DNA of 9,982 bases. Origin: Pyrobaculum sp. (lineage in GTDB: Archaea > Thermoproteota > Thermoprotei > Thermoproteales > Thermoproteaceae). A model generated the notes under the pieces. It was not told where the DNA came from. It ran no database searches and saw nothing but the letters and a program-made list of their open reading frames with translations. How positions within the stretch are numbered: the stretch's first letter is position 1; each line of letters starts with the position of its first letter. Below are positions 1-6,735 of the stretch, in pieces. The stretch spans positions 1 to 9,982 of the forward strand of contig WYEI01000147.1 of assembly GCA_009903905.1 (NCBI GenBank). Reading direction: 5' to 3'. The position numbers and the translations under genes are program-made.

Positions 1-431
1 TGGAAGCCGCGGTTCCCCGAGAACACCACGCGCCTCGGCTTCAGTCCGAGCTCCCTCTCCAACACGTCGATGAGCTTGTTGGCCTCCTCCTTGGCGTCCT
101 CCAAGCACCTAAGCGACACCAGCTTGCTCTCTCTACAGGCCTCGGTGTCTATGTGGTCGCCGTCTATGTCAAATATGAGGTCTGCGCCCAGCCAGCCCTT
201 GCGTTCCATATCCTCCTCGCCCGGCCTCTCGTAATACGCCGCGGAGTGGTATATATGCCTCGGCGCTTTTTCCGTAACGAACCTCCTCAGCTCCTCCAAG
301 GTTTTAAACGCCTTGTGTCTCACCATGCCGCCGCCGAAGGGCTGGAAGGCGAACTCCCGCCTCTCCACCGCGTCTACGTCAAACTTGGCGTAGTTCCGGT
401 AGAAGTTGCGGAAAAACACCTCAACGATCAC
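1..431 (-). CDS. priS: DNA primase small (catalytic) subunit PriS, N-terminal part, truncated by window edge
   Basis: Catalytic subunit of the archaeal/eukaryotic-type primase, which makes RNA/DNA primers at the replication fork together with PriL. About 143 codons are present; the 3' part lies beyond the left edge. Visible motifs are the N-terminal FFRNFYRNY, a basic [11 protein letters not shown] segment (about residues 26-35), the metal-binding DxD motif in LIFDIDGDH (Asp88 and Asp90), and FSGNRGFH at the cut edge (about 137-144), which matches the SGxRGxH motif of the family. The gene was read directly from the minus strand. The start chosen is the GTG at 431-429, overlapping the PCNA stop in GTGA; a second in-frame GTG at 419-417, preceded by GTGATC, is an alternative. 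It has no promoter of its own, so it is probably co-transcribed and translationally coupled with PCNA. The family call is firm and the exact start is not. Confidence 0.93.
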   Translation of the reverse strand, partial: MIVEVFFRNFYRNYAKFDVDAVERREFAFQPFGGGMVRHKAFKTLEELRRFVTEKAPRHIYHSAAYYERPGEEDMERKGWLGADLIFDIDGDHIDTEACRESKLVSLRCLEDAKEEANKLIDVLERELGLKPRRVVFSGNRGF

Positions 432-1180
432 TCCACCCTGGGCGCCAGGAAGTACGATATCTTGCCCCCCGCCGGGATGTCGAAGGTCAGCAGGAGGGGC
501 TTCGCCGTAGCGAATTCTATGGTGACGATGTCGCTTATCCTGGAGGTCCTCCCCACTATGTCGAGGAGGTACTCGAGGGAGTACCTGGCTGAGGCGGGCT
601 CCTTCACGTCGAATTCATACACCAACTCGCTGTTTCTGTCGAGGCGCACCTCCACCTCCCCCTTGTCGCTGGAGGCGCCTATCACCAACGCCTCCTCGTT
701 GGCTTCGAACTTCACCTCGTCTGCGACGGCGTCTGCGTCTTTTACGGCTGTGGCGAGGATGTCGCTTGCGGTCTTCACCATAGCTGTGTACACCACCTTG
801 GGCGTCGGCAACTCCTCGCCGACCACCTCTACAGACGGCAGAGTGACTGACCTAACCGATTTGCCCACGAGCTTGATCCGGACCCTCCCCTCCTCGACCT
901 CCATGGAGATCTTGTCCCCCTTCTTGATCCGCCTCAGGATCTTCTTCAGGTCTTTGAAGTTCATGCCTATCTTAAGCTCTTGCTCCACCTCGGGGAACTC
1001 CTCAAAAGCCTCCTTCGGGAGCGAGAGGTCCACCATGGCGGTTCTAGACGAGTCAAGCGCCCTGAGGAAGAGGCCGTCGCTTCTGACGACGAAGCTCGCC
1101 TCCTCCACAAGCACCGAGATGGAGTCTACTATGTAGGCGAATTCCTTAGCGTCGAGGTAAGTAAGTATGTATTTGGCCAT
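428..1180 (-). CDS. pcn: DNA polymerase sliding clamp PCNA
   Basis: Ring-forming processivity clamp for DNA polymerase, ligase, FEN1 and other replication and repair proteins. At 250 aa it has the usual family length. Recognisable segments are [17 protein letters not shown] (about 38-54, the family's centre-loop region), the interdomain connecting loop around [15 protein letters not shown] (about 115-129), and the C-terminal [18 protein letters not shown], which forms part of the PIP-box docking site. The ATG at 1180 is supported by a TATA box centred near 1204, 24 nt upstream, implying a leaderless mRNA. The stop overlaps the start of priS. Crenarchaea commonly carry several PCNA paralogs that form heterotrimers; which paralog this is cannot be decided here. 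Confidence 0.96.
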   Translation of the reverse strand: MAKYILTYLDAKEFAYIVDSISVLVEEASFVVRSDGLFLRALDSSRTAMVDLSLPKEAFEEFPEVEQELKIGMNFKDLKKILRRIKKGDKISMEVEEGRVRIKLVGKSVRSVTLPSVEVVGEELPTPKVVYTAMVKTASDILATAVKDADAVADEVKFEANEEALVIGASSDKGEVEVRLDRNSELVYEFDVKEPASARYSLEYLLDIVGRTSRISDIVTIEFATAKPLLLTFDIPAGGKISYFLAPRVE

Positions 1181-1198
1181 GACATTTACAACTCCCCG

Positions 1199-1209
1199 GT
1201 TTTTAAGAG
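1199..1209 (-). promoter_or_regulatory. TATA box for PCNA (and priS)
   Basis: The minus strand reads CTCTTAAAAA, centred about 24 nt before the PCNA ATG. At the usual archaeal TATA-to-start-site distance, transcription would begin at or next to the ATG. Confidence 0.65.
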
Positions 1210-1230
1210 CTGAAGGGGGTTGGGCCGGTA

Positions 1231-1563
1231 TTACTCGTACTCACGCCAGGTGTGGCCGCAGTTGGCGCAGCGGTAGAAGCGGGTGGGGGGCTCGTCGGCA
1301 GCCCGAGTCTGCTGAACCCATACATACGCCTCGTCGTGTCCGCACTTGGGGCATCCCCTCGTCTTGACCTTCGGCAGGTTCACCGTGTTTTCCGCAACCA
1401 CGATGATGGGGTTCTTGTTCTCAACGGCGGATTTGCTCTGGTAGATGTTCTTCACGTTTTGCGACACCTCCTCCTCGTAGCCGCATTTGGGACAGCGCAG
1501 TACCGTCTTGTTGCCCTTCTTCACGGGCACCAGCAGACTCCTGTCGTTTGGGCAGAACTTCAT
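1231..1563 (-). CDS. tfs: Transcription factor S (TFIIS-like transcript cleavage factor)
   Basis: TFS rescues backtracked RNA polymerase by stimulating cleavage of the transcript 3' end. The protein is 110 aa, normal for the family. The C-terminal zinc ribbon is complete: Cys71, Cys74, Cys99 and Cys102, with the acidic Asp90-Glu91 in QQTRAADEPPT, the catalytic pair that reaches into the polymerase active site. The N-terminal ribbon is odd: the first knuckle reads CPND (Cys4, Asp7) instead of CxxC, while the second is normal (Cys24, Cys27). The ATG at 1563 lies about 26 nt from a TATA box centred near 1590. TFS next to PCNA and priS is, from memory, a recurrent archaeal arrangement. The active site argues for a working cleavage factor rather than an inhibitory paralog. 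Confidence 0.95.
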   Translation of the reverse strand: MKFCPNDRSLLVPVKKGNKTVLRCPKCGYEEEVSQNVKNIYQSKSAVENKNPIIVVAENTVNLPKVKTRGCPKCGHDEAYVWVQQTRAADEPPTRFYRCANCGHTWREYE

Positions 1564-1583
1564 AACGCCTACGGCCGGCGGCT

Positions 1584-1595
1584 GGTATATAAATT
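1584..1595 (-). promoter_or_regulatory. TATA box for TFS
   Basis: The minus strand reads AATTTATATACC, centred about 26 nt upstream of the TFS ATG. It lies in the 85-bp gap shared with the divergent S19e promoter, and the two TATA boxes are about 36 bp apart. Confidence 0.7.
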
Positions 1596-1620
1596 CTTCT
1601 CCTTATCTGGGGGCGGAAAA

Positions 1621-1630
1621 TCTTATAAAT
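1621..1630 (+). promoter_or_regulatory. TATA box for the S19e-PDCD5 operon
   Basis: TCTTATAAAT centred near 1626, 23 nt before the GTG at 1649. This spacing fixes the S19e start, because the longer in-frame reading back to 1487 would place the promoter inside the coding region. Confidence 0.7.
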
Positions 1631-1648
1631 GGGGGGTATAGCACTGGC

Positions 1649-2125
1649 GTGACTTCGGTTAAGGACGTACCTGCAGACGTGTTGATCGCAGAGCTTGCCA
1701 AGTACATACGGGAGAACGTGCCGCAGGTGAAGCCACCCGTGTGGGCGCCTTTTGTGAAGACCGGCGCAAACAAGGAGAGGCCCCCCACGACGCTTGACTG
1801 GTGGTACGTGAGGGCCGCCTCGTTGATGAGGAAGCTGTATCTCCACGGCCCCGTGGGGCTGGGGAGCTTGAGGACGGCTTACGGCTACCGGGCTAAGATA
1901 GGCGACAAGACGCGGCCGGAGAGGACAAGAAAGGCGGGAGGCGCCGTGATTAGGAAGATACTGCAACAGCTGGAGCAGGCGGGTTTTGTAGCCAAGACAA
2001 AACAGGGGCGGGTTTTGACGCCGGAGGGCAGGTCGCTTGTAGACAGAATCGCCGCCAAAATAGCTAAGGAACTTGTGAAGACGCGGCCGGAGCTGGCTAA
2101 GTACCTGGCCCCGCCTAAGGAGTAA
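1649..2125 (+). CDS. rps19e: 30S ribosomal protein S19e
   Basis: Archaeal/eukaryotic-specific small-subunit ribosomal protein, needed in eukaryotes for 40S maturation. The 158-aa product shows the family landmarks: [17 protein letters not shown] at the N-terminus, [31 protein letters not shown] (about 50-65), and the basic stretch with [18 protein letters not shown] and [13 protein letters not shown], which forms the winged-helix part. The GTG at 1649 was chosen because it lies 23 nt from the TATA box and begins at the conserved N-terminus; the frame stays open further upstream, but that region contains the TFS promoter. Its TAA overlaps the ATG of the next gene in TAATG. Confidence 0.95.
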   Translation: MTSVKDVPADVLIAELAKYIRENVPQVKPPVWAPFVKTGANKERPPTTLDWWYVRAASLMRKLYLHGPVGLGSLRTAYGYRAKIGDKTRPERTRKAGGAVIRKILQQLEQAGFVAKTKQGRVLTPEGRSLVDRIAAKIAKELVKTRPELAKYLAPPKE

Positions 2126-2466
2126 TGGCGGAGGAGCGGTTCGAGCAACCACGCGACGAGGAGCTGGAGGAGCTCCGCCGGAGGAAGCTGGAGGAGTTGC
2201 AGAAGAGGGCTGAGCTGGAGCGGCAGGCGCAGATAGCCGCCGCCCAGAGACGGGCGGCTTTGAAGAAGATACTGACGCCCGGAGCCCTCGCGAGGCTCGA
2301 CAACATCAGAATAGTGCGGCCGGAGCTGGCGGAGGCGCTTGAGCAACAACTCATCGCCCTCGCCTCCTCGGGCCGGGTTAAGATACCCATAGACGAAGAC
2401 GCCCTAAAGGAAATACTGGAGGCCATCTACAGCCAGACGCGTAAAGAGTACAGGTTCCGTCTCTAG
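2125..2466 (+). CDS. PDCD5-family DNA-binding protein
   Basis: Small helical protein of the PDCD5/TFAR19 family, universal in archaea and annotated as DNA-binding. Its exact archaeal role is unsettled; in eukaryotes the homolog interacts with the chaperonin CCT. The 113-aa sequence has the expected order: a charged N-terminal helix (about 10-45, rich in Glu, Arg and Leu), then [20 protein letters not shown] (about 45-64), [16 protein letters not shown], and the C-terminal [20 protein letters not shown]. It overlaps the S19e stop by one nucleotide, with AGGAG just upstream, so it is almost certainly translated from the same mRNA. Linkage of S19e, PDCD5 and L39e is common in archaea. Confidence 0.93.
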   Translation: MAEERFEQPRDEELEELRRRKLEELQKRAELERQAQIAAAQRRAALKKILTPGALARLDNIRIVRPELAEALEQQLIALASSGRVKIPIDEDALKEILEAIYSQTRKEYRFRL

Positions 2467-2471
2467 AGAGA

Positions 2472-2483
2472 AGGTTTTTAAAG
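2472..2483 (+). promoter_or_regulatory. TATA box for L39e
   Basis: AGGTTTTTAAAG in the 37-bp gap after the PDCD5 gene, centred about 26 nt before the L39e ATG. L39e could therefore have its own leaderless transcript besides read-through from the S19e operon. Confidence 0.6.
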
Positions 2484-2503
2484 CCGTGTTTTAGGCGTAG
2501 GCC

Positions 2504-2659
2504 ATGGCCCGCAACAAGCCTCTTGGCAAGAAGCTGAGGCTCGCCGCCGCGCTGAACTCCAACAGGAACCCGCCGGTTTGGGTAATAGCCAAGACCAAGA
2601 GGAGGGTGACCAGGTCCCCAGCTAGGAGGCACTGGCGGAGGGTTAAGCTAAAGGCCTGA
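2504..2659 (+). CDS. rpl39e: 50S ribosomal protein L39e
   Basis: Tiny, very basic large-subunit protein lining the peptide exit tunnel in archaea and eukaryotes. It was read directly from the sequence: 51 codons, the standard family length, from [20 protein letters not shown] through [14 protein letters not shown] to [14 protein letters not shown]. The ATG lies about 26 nt downstream of a TATA box. The last 12 bp overlap the 3' end of the convergent GGGP synthase gene, so both mRNAs must terminate inside the other gene or make antisense overlap. It is easily missed by gene finders because of its size, but identification is certain. Confidence 0.95.
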   Translation: MARNKPLGKKLRLAAALNSNRNPPVWVIAKTKRRVTRSPARRHWRRVKLKA

Positions 2660-3370
2660 TTTTATCGCCTTCACTATCTCGCCGAGTTTTTCCGGGCGCT
2701 CCTCCGCCAGGGTCCCCGTCACTATTACGTTGGGTTTTTCTCTCGCCACCGCGGAGGCCGCCTCGCCGCTTCTGATGCCGCCGCCGACTATTAGGATTCT
2801 CGGAAACGCCTTCCTCACGGCCCTAACTATCTCGGGCGGCGCTGGCTGAGGCGCGCCGCTCCCCGCCTCCAGATACACCGCCTTGAAGCCTATGTAGCTA
2901 GCCGCGAGGGCATACGCCGCAGCTATGTCGGGTCTCGTGTACGGTATGGGCCTGCTCATTGAGACGAAGCCGGCGGCGCCGCCGTCTCCCACCAGTATGT
3001 ACGCGGTCGAGATCGCCTCAAGGCGGGGGAAGTGCTTAGCCAAGAGGACGGCCCCCTGGACCTGCGCCCCTATGATGAAATAGGGGTCCAGCGAGTTCAA
3101 CACGCTGAGGAACAAGACGCCGTCTGCCTCCTCGGTGAGCTGAGTGAGCGAACCAGGGAACAGAACCACGGGCACGTGCGCGATAGTCTTTATGTCGCGG
3201 ACCACATGCGCCATCTGGCTCTCCCTGATGCCAAGCGAGCCACCCACCAGAATCCCGTCAGTTCCTGCGTCTAGGGCGAGCTTCGCGATTCTGAGGTAGT
3301 CCACCGACTTGTCGGGGTCTATCAAGGTGAAGTGCTTAACGCCCTCTACCAGATACTCATAGAGCTTCAT
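2648..3370 (-). CDS. Geranylgeranylglyceryl phosphate synthase (GGGP synthase)
   Basis: Forms the first ether bond of archaeal membrane lipids, joining sn-glycerol-1-phosphate and geranylgeranyl diphosphate with Mg2+. The 240-aa TIM barrel shows the family motifs in order: HFTLIDPDK (13-21), [10 protein letters not shown] (38-47), [11 protein letters not shown] (68-78), YLEAGSGAP (166-174), [11 protein letters not shown] (195-205) and VTGTLAEE (217-224). The glycerol-phosphate-binding YLEAGSG and GGGIR motifs are intact, so the enzyme should be active. The ATG at 3370 sits 14 nt inside the Elf1-like gene and is preceded by GGGGAGG, a good Shine-Dalgarno match as expected for an internal operon gene. 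The 3' end overlaps the convergent L39e gene by 12 bp. Confidence 0.95.
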   Translation of the reverse strand: MKLYEYLVEGVKHFTLIDPDKSVDYLRIAKLALDAGTDGILVGGSLGIRESQMAHVVRDIKTIAHVPVVLFPGSLTQLTEEADGVLFLSVLNSLDPYFIIGAQVQGAVLLAKHFPRLEAISTAYILVGDGGAAGFVSMSRPIPYTRPDIAAAYALAASYIGFKAVYLEAGSGAPQPAPPEIVRAVRKAFPRILIVGGGIRSGEAASAVAREKPNVIVTGTLAEERPEKLGEIVKAIKSGL

Positions 3371-3665
3371 CGCCTCCCCTCTCCTCCTCCCCCTCGGCGG
3401 TCTGCGGCGCGCCCTGCCGCTGCGGCGGAGCCACCTTGCCCTCTAGGTAGAGGTCCACAAAGGCGTTGTAGTAATCCACCGGCATCCAGCCCGGTCTCTC
3501 CTCAAACTCGTGTCTAATGCCGCAACTGCCGCATATGACCAAGTAGCCGTTTTCCGTCTTCTTAACGGTGACCAGCTGGGCGCCGCAGTGTGGACATGTA
3601 AAGATTTTTGGCAACGTCCTCCTCGGCCTTAGGATTACCTTCCTCTTCCTCTTCCGCCTACCCAT
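3357..3665 (-). CDS. Elf1-like zinc protein (archaeal transcription elongation factor Elf1 homolog)
   Basis: 102-aa protein with the Elf1 layout: a basic N-terminal tail ([19 protein letters not shown]) followed by a zinc ribbon with CPHC (Cys24, Cys27) and CGSC (Cys45, Cys48). In eukaryotes Elf1 binds elongating Pol II on chromatin; the archaeal homologs are thought to act similarly on RNA polymerase. After the ribbon comes [20 protein letters not shown], then an acidic, Gln/Pro-rich C-terminal tail. The ATG at 3665 was preferred over a longer reading from 3725 because a TATA box is centred at 3688, 23 nt upstream, and because family members begin with this MGRRKR-type tail. It overlaps GGGP synthase by 14 nt. 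Tail length and composition are lineage-specific. Confidence 0.88.
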   Translation of the reverse strand: MGRRKRKRKVILRPRRTLPKIFTCPHCGAQLVTVKKTENGYLVICGSCGIRHEFEERPGWMPVDYYNAFVDLYLEGKVAPPQRQGAPQTAEGEEERGGDEAL

Positions 3666-3683
3666 GGCACCCCGTGCTGGACG

Positions 3684-3692
3684 TTTTATAAA
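3684..3692 (-). promoter_or_regulatory. TATA box for the Elf1-GGGPS operon
   Basis: The minus strand reads TTTATAAAA centred near 3688, 23 nt before the ATG at 3665. It supports the shorter Elf1 start. Confidence 0.7.
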
Positions 3693-3697
3693 TATGA

Positions 3698-3752
3698 AGT
3701 CAGCCTTAGCGCCTCCGGTCACCACTCACCGTAACCCTGACGGCATCACCGC
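3698..3752 (-). ncRNA. Candidate C/D box sRNA (weaker)
   Basis: On the minus strand the order is GTGATGC (3749-3743, box C with a changed last base), a 13-nt interval, GTGA (3729-3726, poor D'), GTGGTGA (3725-3719, C' with one mismatch), a 15-nt interval, and CTGA (3703-3700, perfect box D). The 50-nt span from C to D is typical of archaeal C/D guides. The start lies about 24 nt from the near-palindromic TATA box at 3768-3777, and the element ends just before the Elf1 TATA box, filling the gap neatly. D'-C' spacing is absent and both guide intervals are longer than the usual 12 nt. I could not identify an rRNA or tRNA target. Confidence 0.35.
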
Positions 3753-3766
3753 TCTGTATTTGCTGA

Positions 3767-3778
3767 ATGTTTTTAAAC
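3767..3778. promoter_or_regulatory. Near-palindromic TATA box, moeA promoter and possibly divergent sRNA promoter
   Basis: GTTTTTAAAC centred near 3773 lies 25 nt before the moeA ATG on the plus strand. Its reverse complement is also TATA-like and lies about 24 nt from box C of the sRNA candidate on the minus strand, so it may fire in both directions. Confidence 0.6.
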
Positions 3779-3797
3779 TTGATGCGGCTTGGGGGCT

Positions 3798-5018
3798 ATG
3801 CGGTATCTTTCAGGCCTAAACCCCATCTCTAGGGTTGTTGAAGTTCTTCCAATGGTGAGGAGGGTGGAGGAGGTGGAGAAGGTCGCGGTGTGGGACGCCG
3901 CGGGCCGCGTGGTCGCGAGAGACGTGGTGGCGCCTCACGACTATCCTCCCTTTCCCCGCGCCGCATACGACGGCTACGCCGTCAGCTCCGACGCAACTCC
4001 GGGCAGGTTCAGGGTAGTCGGCACGGTCCTCGTGGGGCAGTACAAGAGGGATCTGTCGCTGAGGCCCGGCGAGGCGGTCTACGTCACCGTGGGGGCCTTC
4101 CTCCCCGAGGGGACCGACGCCGTCGTGCCCGAGGAGGCGGCCAAGAGGGAGGGGGAACACGTCGTGGTAGATCGGAGGTTTGAGAAATACGCTAACGTTG
4201 ACCCGCCCGGCTCGTACGTGCGTAAAGGCACAGTCATGTTGAGACAAGGCTTCGTGGCAACGCCGTTTGACGTGGTCGGCTTGTTAGACGTCGGCATCAC
4301 GACGCTCTACGCCTACAGGAAGGTGAAGGTGGGCATAGTGGCCACCGGCGATGAGCTGGTGGTGCCGCCGGTGGACCCCGAGGTCGCCGCGGAGCTCGTG
4401 ATGCGGGGGAGGGTGATCGAATCCACGGCGTCTCTCGTGGCTTGGTACATACAGACCTTTATGCCGTATGTCGAAATCCGCGAGAAGGTCGTGACCAGCG
4501 ACGTCCATGAGGAGGTCAGAGCCGTCGTCGATAGGCATCTGGCTCAGTACGACGCAGTGATAATCACCGGCGGCGCCGGCCCCAGCGAGATAGACCACTT
4601 CTACAAGCTGGGGTACGAGGGATTACGGGGCTTCCGCATGAAGCCCGGAAGGCCGACAAGCGTGGCCGTTGTCGACGGGAAGCCCATCTTCGGCCTCTCT
4701 GGATACCCCATAAGCGCGCTCCACGGCGTTATCAGAATAGTGGAGCCTGTGCTCCGCCACATGGCCAACGCGGCGAGAGCCCCAGGCCACGACTGGCACT
4801 ACGCCACAGTCACACAAGACGTGCCGGGCGAGATGGCGCAGATCGTTAGGGTGAAGCTAGAGGCGGCAGAGGGCGGCCTCTACGCCACGCCCCTCAAGGC
4901 GAGGCACCACAGCTTCACAGAACCCGAGGCCGGCGGAGTGGCCTTAATCCCCCCGGGCGGGGTGAAAAAAGGAGATGTGGTCCTCGTGCTTGCGTACCGC
5001 GACGTGAGGAAGCTCTAG
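3798..5018 (+). CDS. moeA: MoeA-family molybdopterin molybdenumtransferase (divergent motifs)
   Basis: MoeA inserts molybdate or tungstate into adenylylated molybdopterin in cofactor biosynthesis; a tungsten role is plausible in this group. The 406-aa protein has the MoeA domain order: an N-terminal region with PPFPRAAYDGYAV (about 50-62, conserved Asp58), a beta-barrel part with FLPEGTDAVVPEE (101-113), a MoCF-like domain starting KVGIVATGDELV (177-188) with ITGGAGPSEIDHFYKLG (256-272) and MKPGRPTSVAVVDGKPIFGL (281-300), and a C-terminal domain from about 335. Two signatures differ from the norm: GGAGPSE where GGxSxG is usual, and GLSGYPIS where GLPGNPVS is usual. The ATG at 3798 is set by a TATA box 25 nt upstream. 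The stop shares CTAG with the convergent phosphoribosyltransferase. Confidence 0.88.
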   Translation: MRYLSGLNPISRVVEVLPMVRRVEEVEKVAVWDAAGRVVARDVVAPHDYPPFPRAAYDGYAVSSDATPGRFRVVGTVLVGQYKRDLSLRPGEAVYVTVGAFLPEGTDAVVPEEAAKREGEHVVVDRRFEKYANVDPPGSYVRKGTVMLRQGFVATPFDVVGLLDVGITTLYAYRKVKVGIVATGDELVVPPVDPEVAAELVMRGRVIESTASLVAWYIQTFMPYVEIREKVVTSDVHEEVRAVVDRHLAQYDAVIITGGAGPSEIDHFYKLGYEGLRGFRMKPGRPTSVAVVDGKPIFGLSGYPISALHGVIRIVEPVLRHMANAARAPGHDWHYATVTQDVPGEMAQIVRVKLEAAEGGLYATPLKARHHSFTEPEAGGVALIPPGGVKKGDVVLVLAYRDVRKL

Positions 5019-5680
5019 TCAGATCTGCACTTCCTCACCTTAACCAGACCCCTCTTGTTGAGCATGTCGAGGGCGTAGAGTATGTACCCGAACCTCTTCT
5101 CCACATACTCGTTGCCGTACCAGTCGAGGTGCGCCAGAAGCAACTCGTCTAGACACCACTCCGTTTTCCCCGTCTCCCTCACGATCTTCATTATGAAGCC
5201 GGCGGCGTCCTCCACGGCGTTCCACTGGTAGGCGAACCAAACCCACTCCTTCACCTCGATGGCGTAGTAATCCGGCACGACCTTAGCCACGCTTGTAATC
5301 ACCTGCAACGCGGCGGTCTTCACCTCCCTAGGTCTGCAACACTCCTCGATGCTCCTCTTGGCCAGCTCAACGCTGTCCCCCGTATCCACTATGTCGTCGA
5401 CGATCAGCACCCTCTTGCCGCTCAGATCAGCGCTAACTGGATACTTCACGTAGGCCTTCTCCGCCACCTGCGCCGCCGAGGGCCAGTGGACTACTTGTAT
5501 GCTCACGAGGTCGCCGACGCCGAGCCAGTCGCAGAGAAGACGCGCGGGGACGTACCCACCGCGGGCGATGGCGACGATCACGTCTGGCTGCCAGCCGCTC
5601 TCCTTGATCTTGTCGGCGAGCCTCCTGCTCCACTCGACTATTTCGTCGAACGTCACGACCTTTACAGGTACCTTCGGCAC
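5015..5680 (-). CDS. Purine-type phosphoribosyltransferase (Gpt/Hpt1-like)
   Basis: Type I phosphoribosyltransferase, probably salvaging guanine, xanthine or hypoxanthine with PRPP. The 221-aa protein has PDVIVAIARGGYVPARLL (32-49), typical of this group, and the PRPP-binding loop VLIVDDIVDTGDS (91-103, acidic pair Asp95-Asp96). A hood-type segment with KEWVWFAYQWNAVEDAAGF (144-162) follows. The last 55 or so residues (YGYILYALDMLNKRGLVKVRK-like end) resemble a small helical or winged-helix tail and are longer than in minimal PRTs. The GTG at 5680 is supported by a TATA box centred near 5704, 24 nt upstream. Base specificity cannot be read from the sequence. Confidence 0.87.
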   Translation of the reverse strand: MPKVPVKVVTFDEIVEWSRRLADKIKESGWQPDVIVAIARGGYVPARLLCDWLGVGDLVSIQVVHWPSAAQVAEKAYVKYPVSADLSGKRVLIVDDIVDTGDSVELAKRSIEECCRPREVKTAALQVITSVAKVVPDYYAIEVKEWVWFAYQWNAVEDAAGFIMKIVRETGKTEWCLDELLLAHLDWYGNEYVEKRFGYILYALDMLNKRGLVKVRKCRSD

Positions 5681-5698
5681 AAACCCCCTCTACGAGTC

Positions 5699-5709
5699 AT
5701 TTATATACA
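5699..5709 (-). promoter_or_regulatory. TATA box for the phosphoribosyltransferase
   Basis: The minus strand reads TGTATATAAAT, centred 24 nt before the GTG at 5680. It sits only 9 bp past the stop codon of the upstream Cys-rich gene, leaving almost no room for a separate terminator. Confidence 0.7.
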
Positions 5710-5717
5710 TTGACACA

Positions 5718-6716
5718 CTAACTACAAGGCTCCACTGCGAAAAAGGCCGTGCCGAAATCTCGGCATTTAACTGCCCCCTTAAATTCAAAATCGGCAGTTC
5801 TCACCACGCCGCAGTCCATATCTACGCATTGATTAAAGAGAAGAGTACCCACCGTACATCTATCCCTGTCGCAAGAGGCGTATCTAGCCCTCTTCCGCCC
5901 CCCATCTACCATCATGTTGAAGTTGCCAGCGGCTACGTACAGCCCAGCCGCGTTAAACGCCACAAGCCACCTCCCCATCACCCGCGCCACCACGTAAGGC
6001 GAGGCCCTCAGCAGGCCCAGATCCACGGCGACGCCGCCGGGCACCGCCACCGGATCAAGCGCTGCGTATACCCCAAACAGGAGAAGCCAACTGTCGGGTC
6101 CAGGCGGCAACCTCCACCTCAAGGCGCTGTATATCCCGTACCTCATCGCCACCGCGAAGCCGAACCAGCTCCTCTCCACAAGTTCCAGCGCCTCCCCAAA
6201 CCTCAACAGGCCGAGCAGGGCGGAGGTCCTCACGTCTAGCCTCGGCGGCGTGTAGAGACGGCGCTCCCTCAGCCCCCTCGCCCTCAACACCTCCAGCAAC
6301 TCCCTGCACCTACGCGGCACACCGGGCTCCCTCCTGCGGTATATATCCCACTGAAAGGGGGAGCCCCTTATCACCGAGAATAAATACTCAGCAAGGCAGT
6401 CACCGCCGTTCAGCCTATCCGTGGCATACAGCTCAGAGACCCTCAGCAAATCGCCGAAATCTGGCATAAACACGTCGCGGTAGAAGAACCTAGGCACCTC
6501 CGGAGGATCGCTACACAGATAAAGCCCGCCCACCCTCACAGGGCATTTCAACGCGCGCCTAAACGTCACAAGCCTCCCATCAACATACACGCCATCCCCC
6601 CTCACCTCCACCCTGCCGACCACCCTGCTCTGCCCCAACTGAAGCTTATCCACTTCAACCCTCAGCGCCCTACTAGGCGAAACCCTCACCTCAAAGGACG
6701 TAGACACACACCACAT
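5718..6716 (-). CDS. Hypothetical Cys-rich protein, lineage-specific
   Basis: I do not recognise a family. The 332-aa product has a beta-rich N-terminal third (RVSPSRALRVEV; VEVRGDGVYVDGRLVTF), a central part with predicted helices (TSALLGLLRFGEALELVERS, about 164-183, and SWLLLFGVYAAL, 209-220) and a C-terminal segment rich in Cys. Cysteines are at 3, 58, 68, 107, 137, 282, 287, 297, 302, 318 and 331. No CxxC zinc knuckles or signal peptide are evident. Cytosolic disulfides are known to be common in Pyrobaculum, so disulfides rather than metal sites are plausible. The ATG at 6716 is given, but the TATA-like TTTAAA at 6727-6732 fits better with a GTG start at 6707, 23 nt away. The long frame and codon pattern support a real gene. 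Confidence 0.7.
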   Translation of the reverse strand: MWCVSTSFEVRVSPSRALRVEVDKLQLGQSRVVGRVEVRGDGVYVDGRLVTFRRALKCPVRVGGLYLCSDPPEVPRFFYRDVFMPDFGDLLRVSELYATDRLNGGDCLAEYLFSVIRGSPFQWDIYRRREPGVPRRCRELLEVLRARGLRERRLYTPPRLDVRTSALLGLLRFGEALELVERSWFGFAVAMRYGIYSALRWRLPPGPDSWLLLFGVYAALDPVAVPGGVAVDLGLLRASPYVVARVMGRWLVAFNAAGLYVAAGNFNMMVDGGRKRARYASCDRDRCTVGTLLFNQCVDMDCGVVRTADFEFKGAVKCRDFGTAFFAVEPCS

Positions 6717-6718
6717 TT

Positions 6719-6735
6719 AAGTTAACTTTAAATGC
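6719..6735. promoter_or_regulatory. Symmetric TATA region between the Cys-rich gene and the C/D sRNA candidate
   Basis: AAGTTAACTTTAAATGC contains two palindromes, GTTAAC and TTTAAA. On the plus strand TTTAAA, preceded by an A-rich BRE-like GTTAAC, is centred about 25 nt before box C of the sRNA. On the minus strand it is about 23 nt from the GTG at 6707. Confidence 0.5.

Noticed and set aside
153..1136. Plus-strand open frame of 327 codons
   Set aside because: It is antisense to PCNA and priS, both unmistakable on the minus strand, and its product is Ser/Thr/Arg-rich with no recognisable motif.
3072..3108. C/D-like boxes ATGATGA and CTGA on the plus strand
   Set aside because: Only 26 nt separate the boxes, too short for a C/D guide, and they lie antisense inside the GGGP synthase gene without a nearby promoter.
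5499..6239. Plus-strand open frame of 246 codons
   Set aside because: Antisense to the phosphoribosyltransferase and the Cys-rich gene; the product is rich in His, Pro and Arg as expected for a shadow frame in GC-rich DNA.
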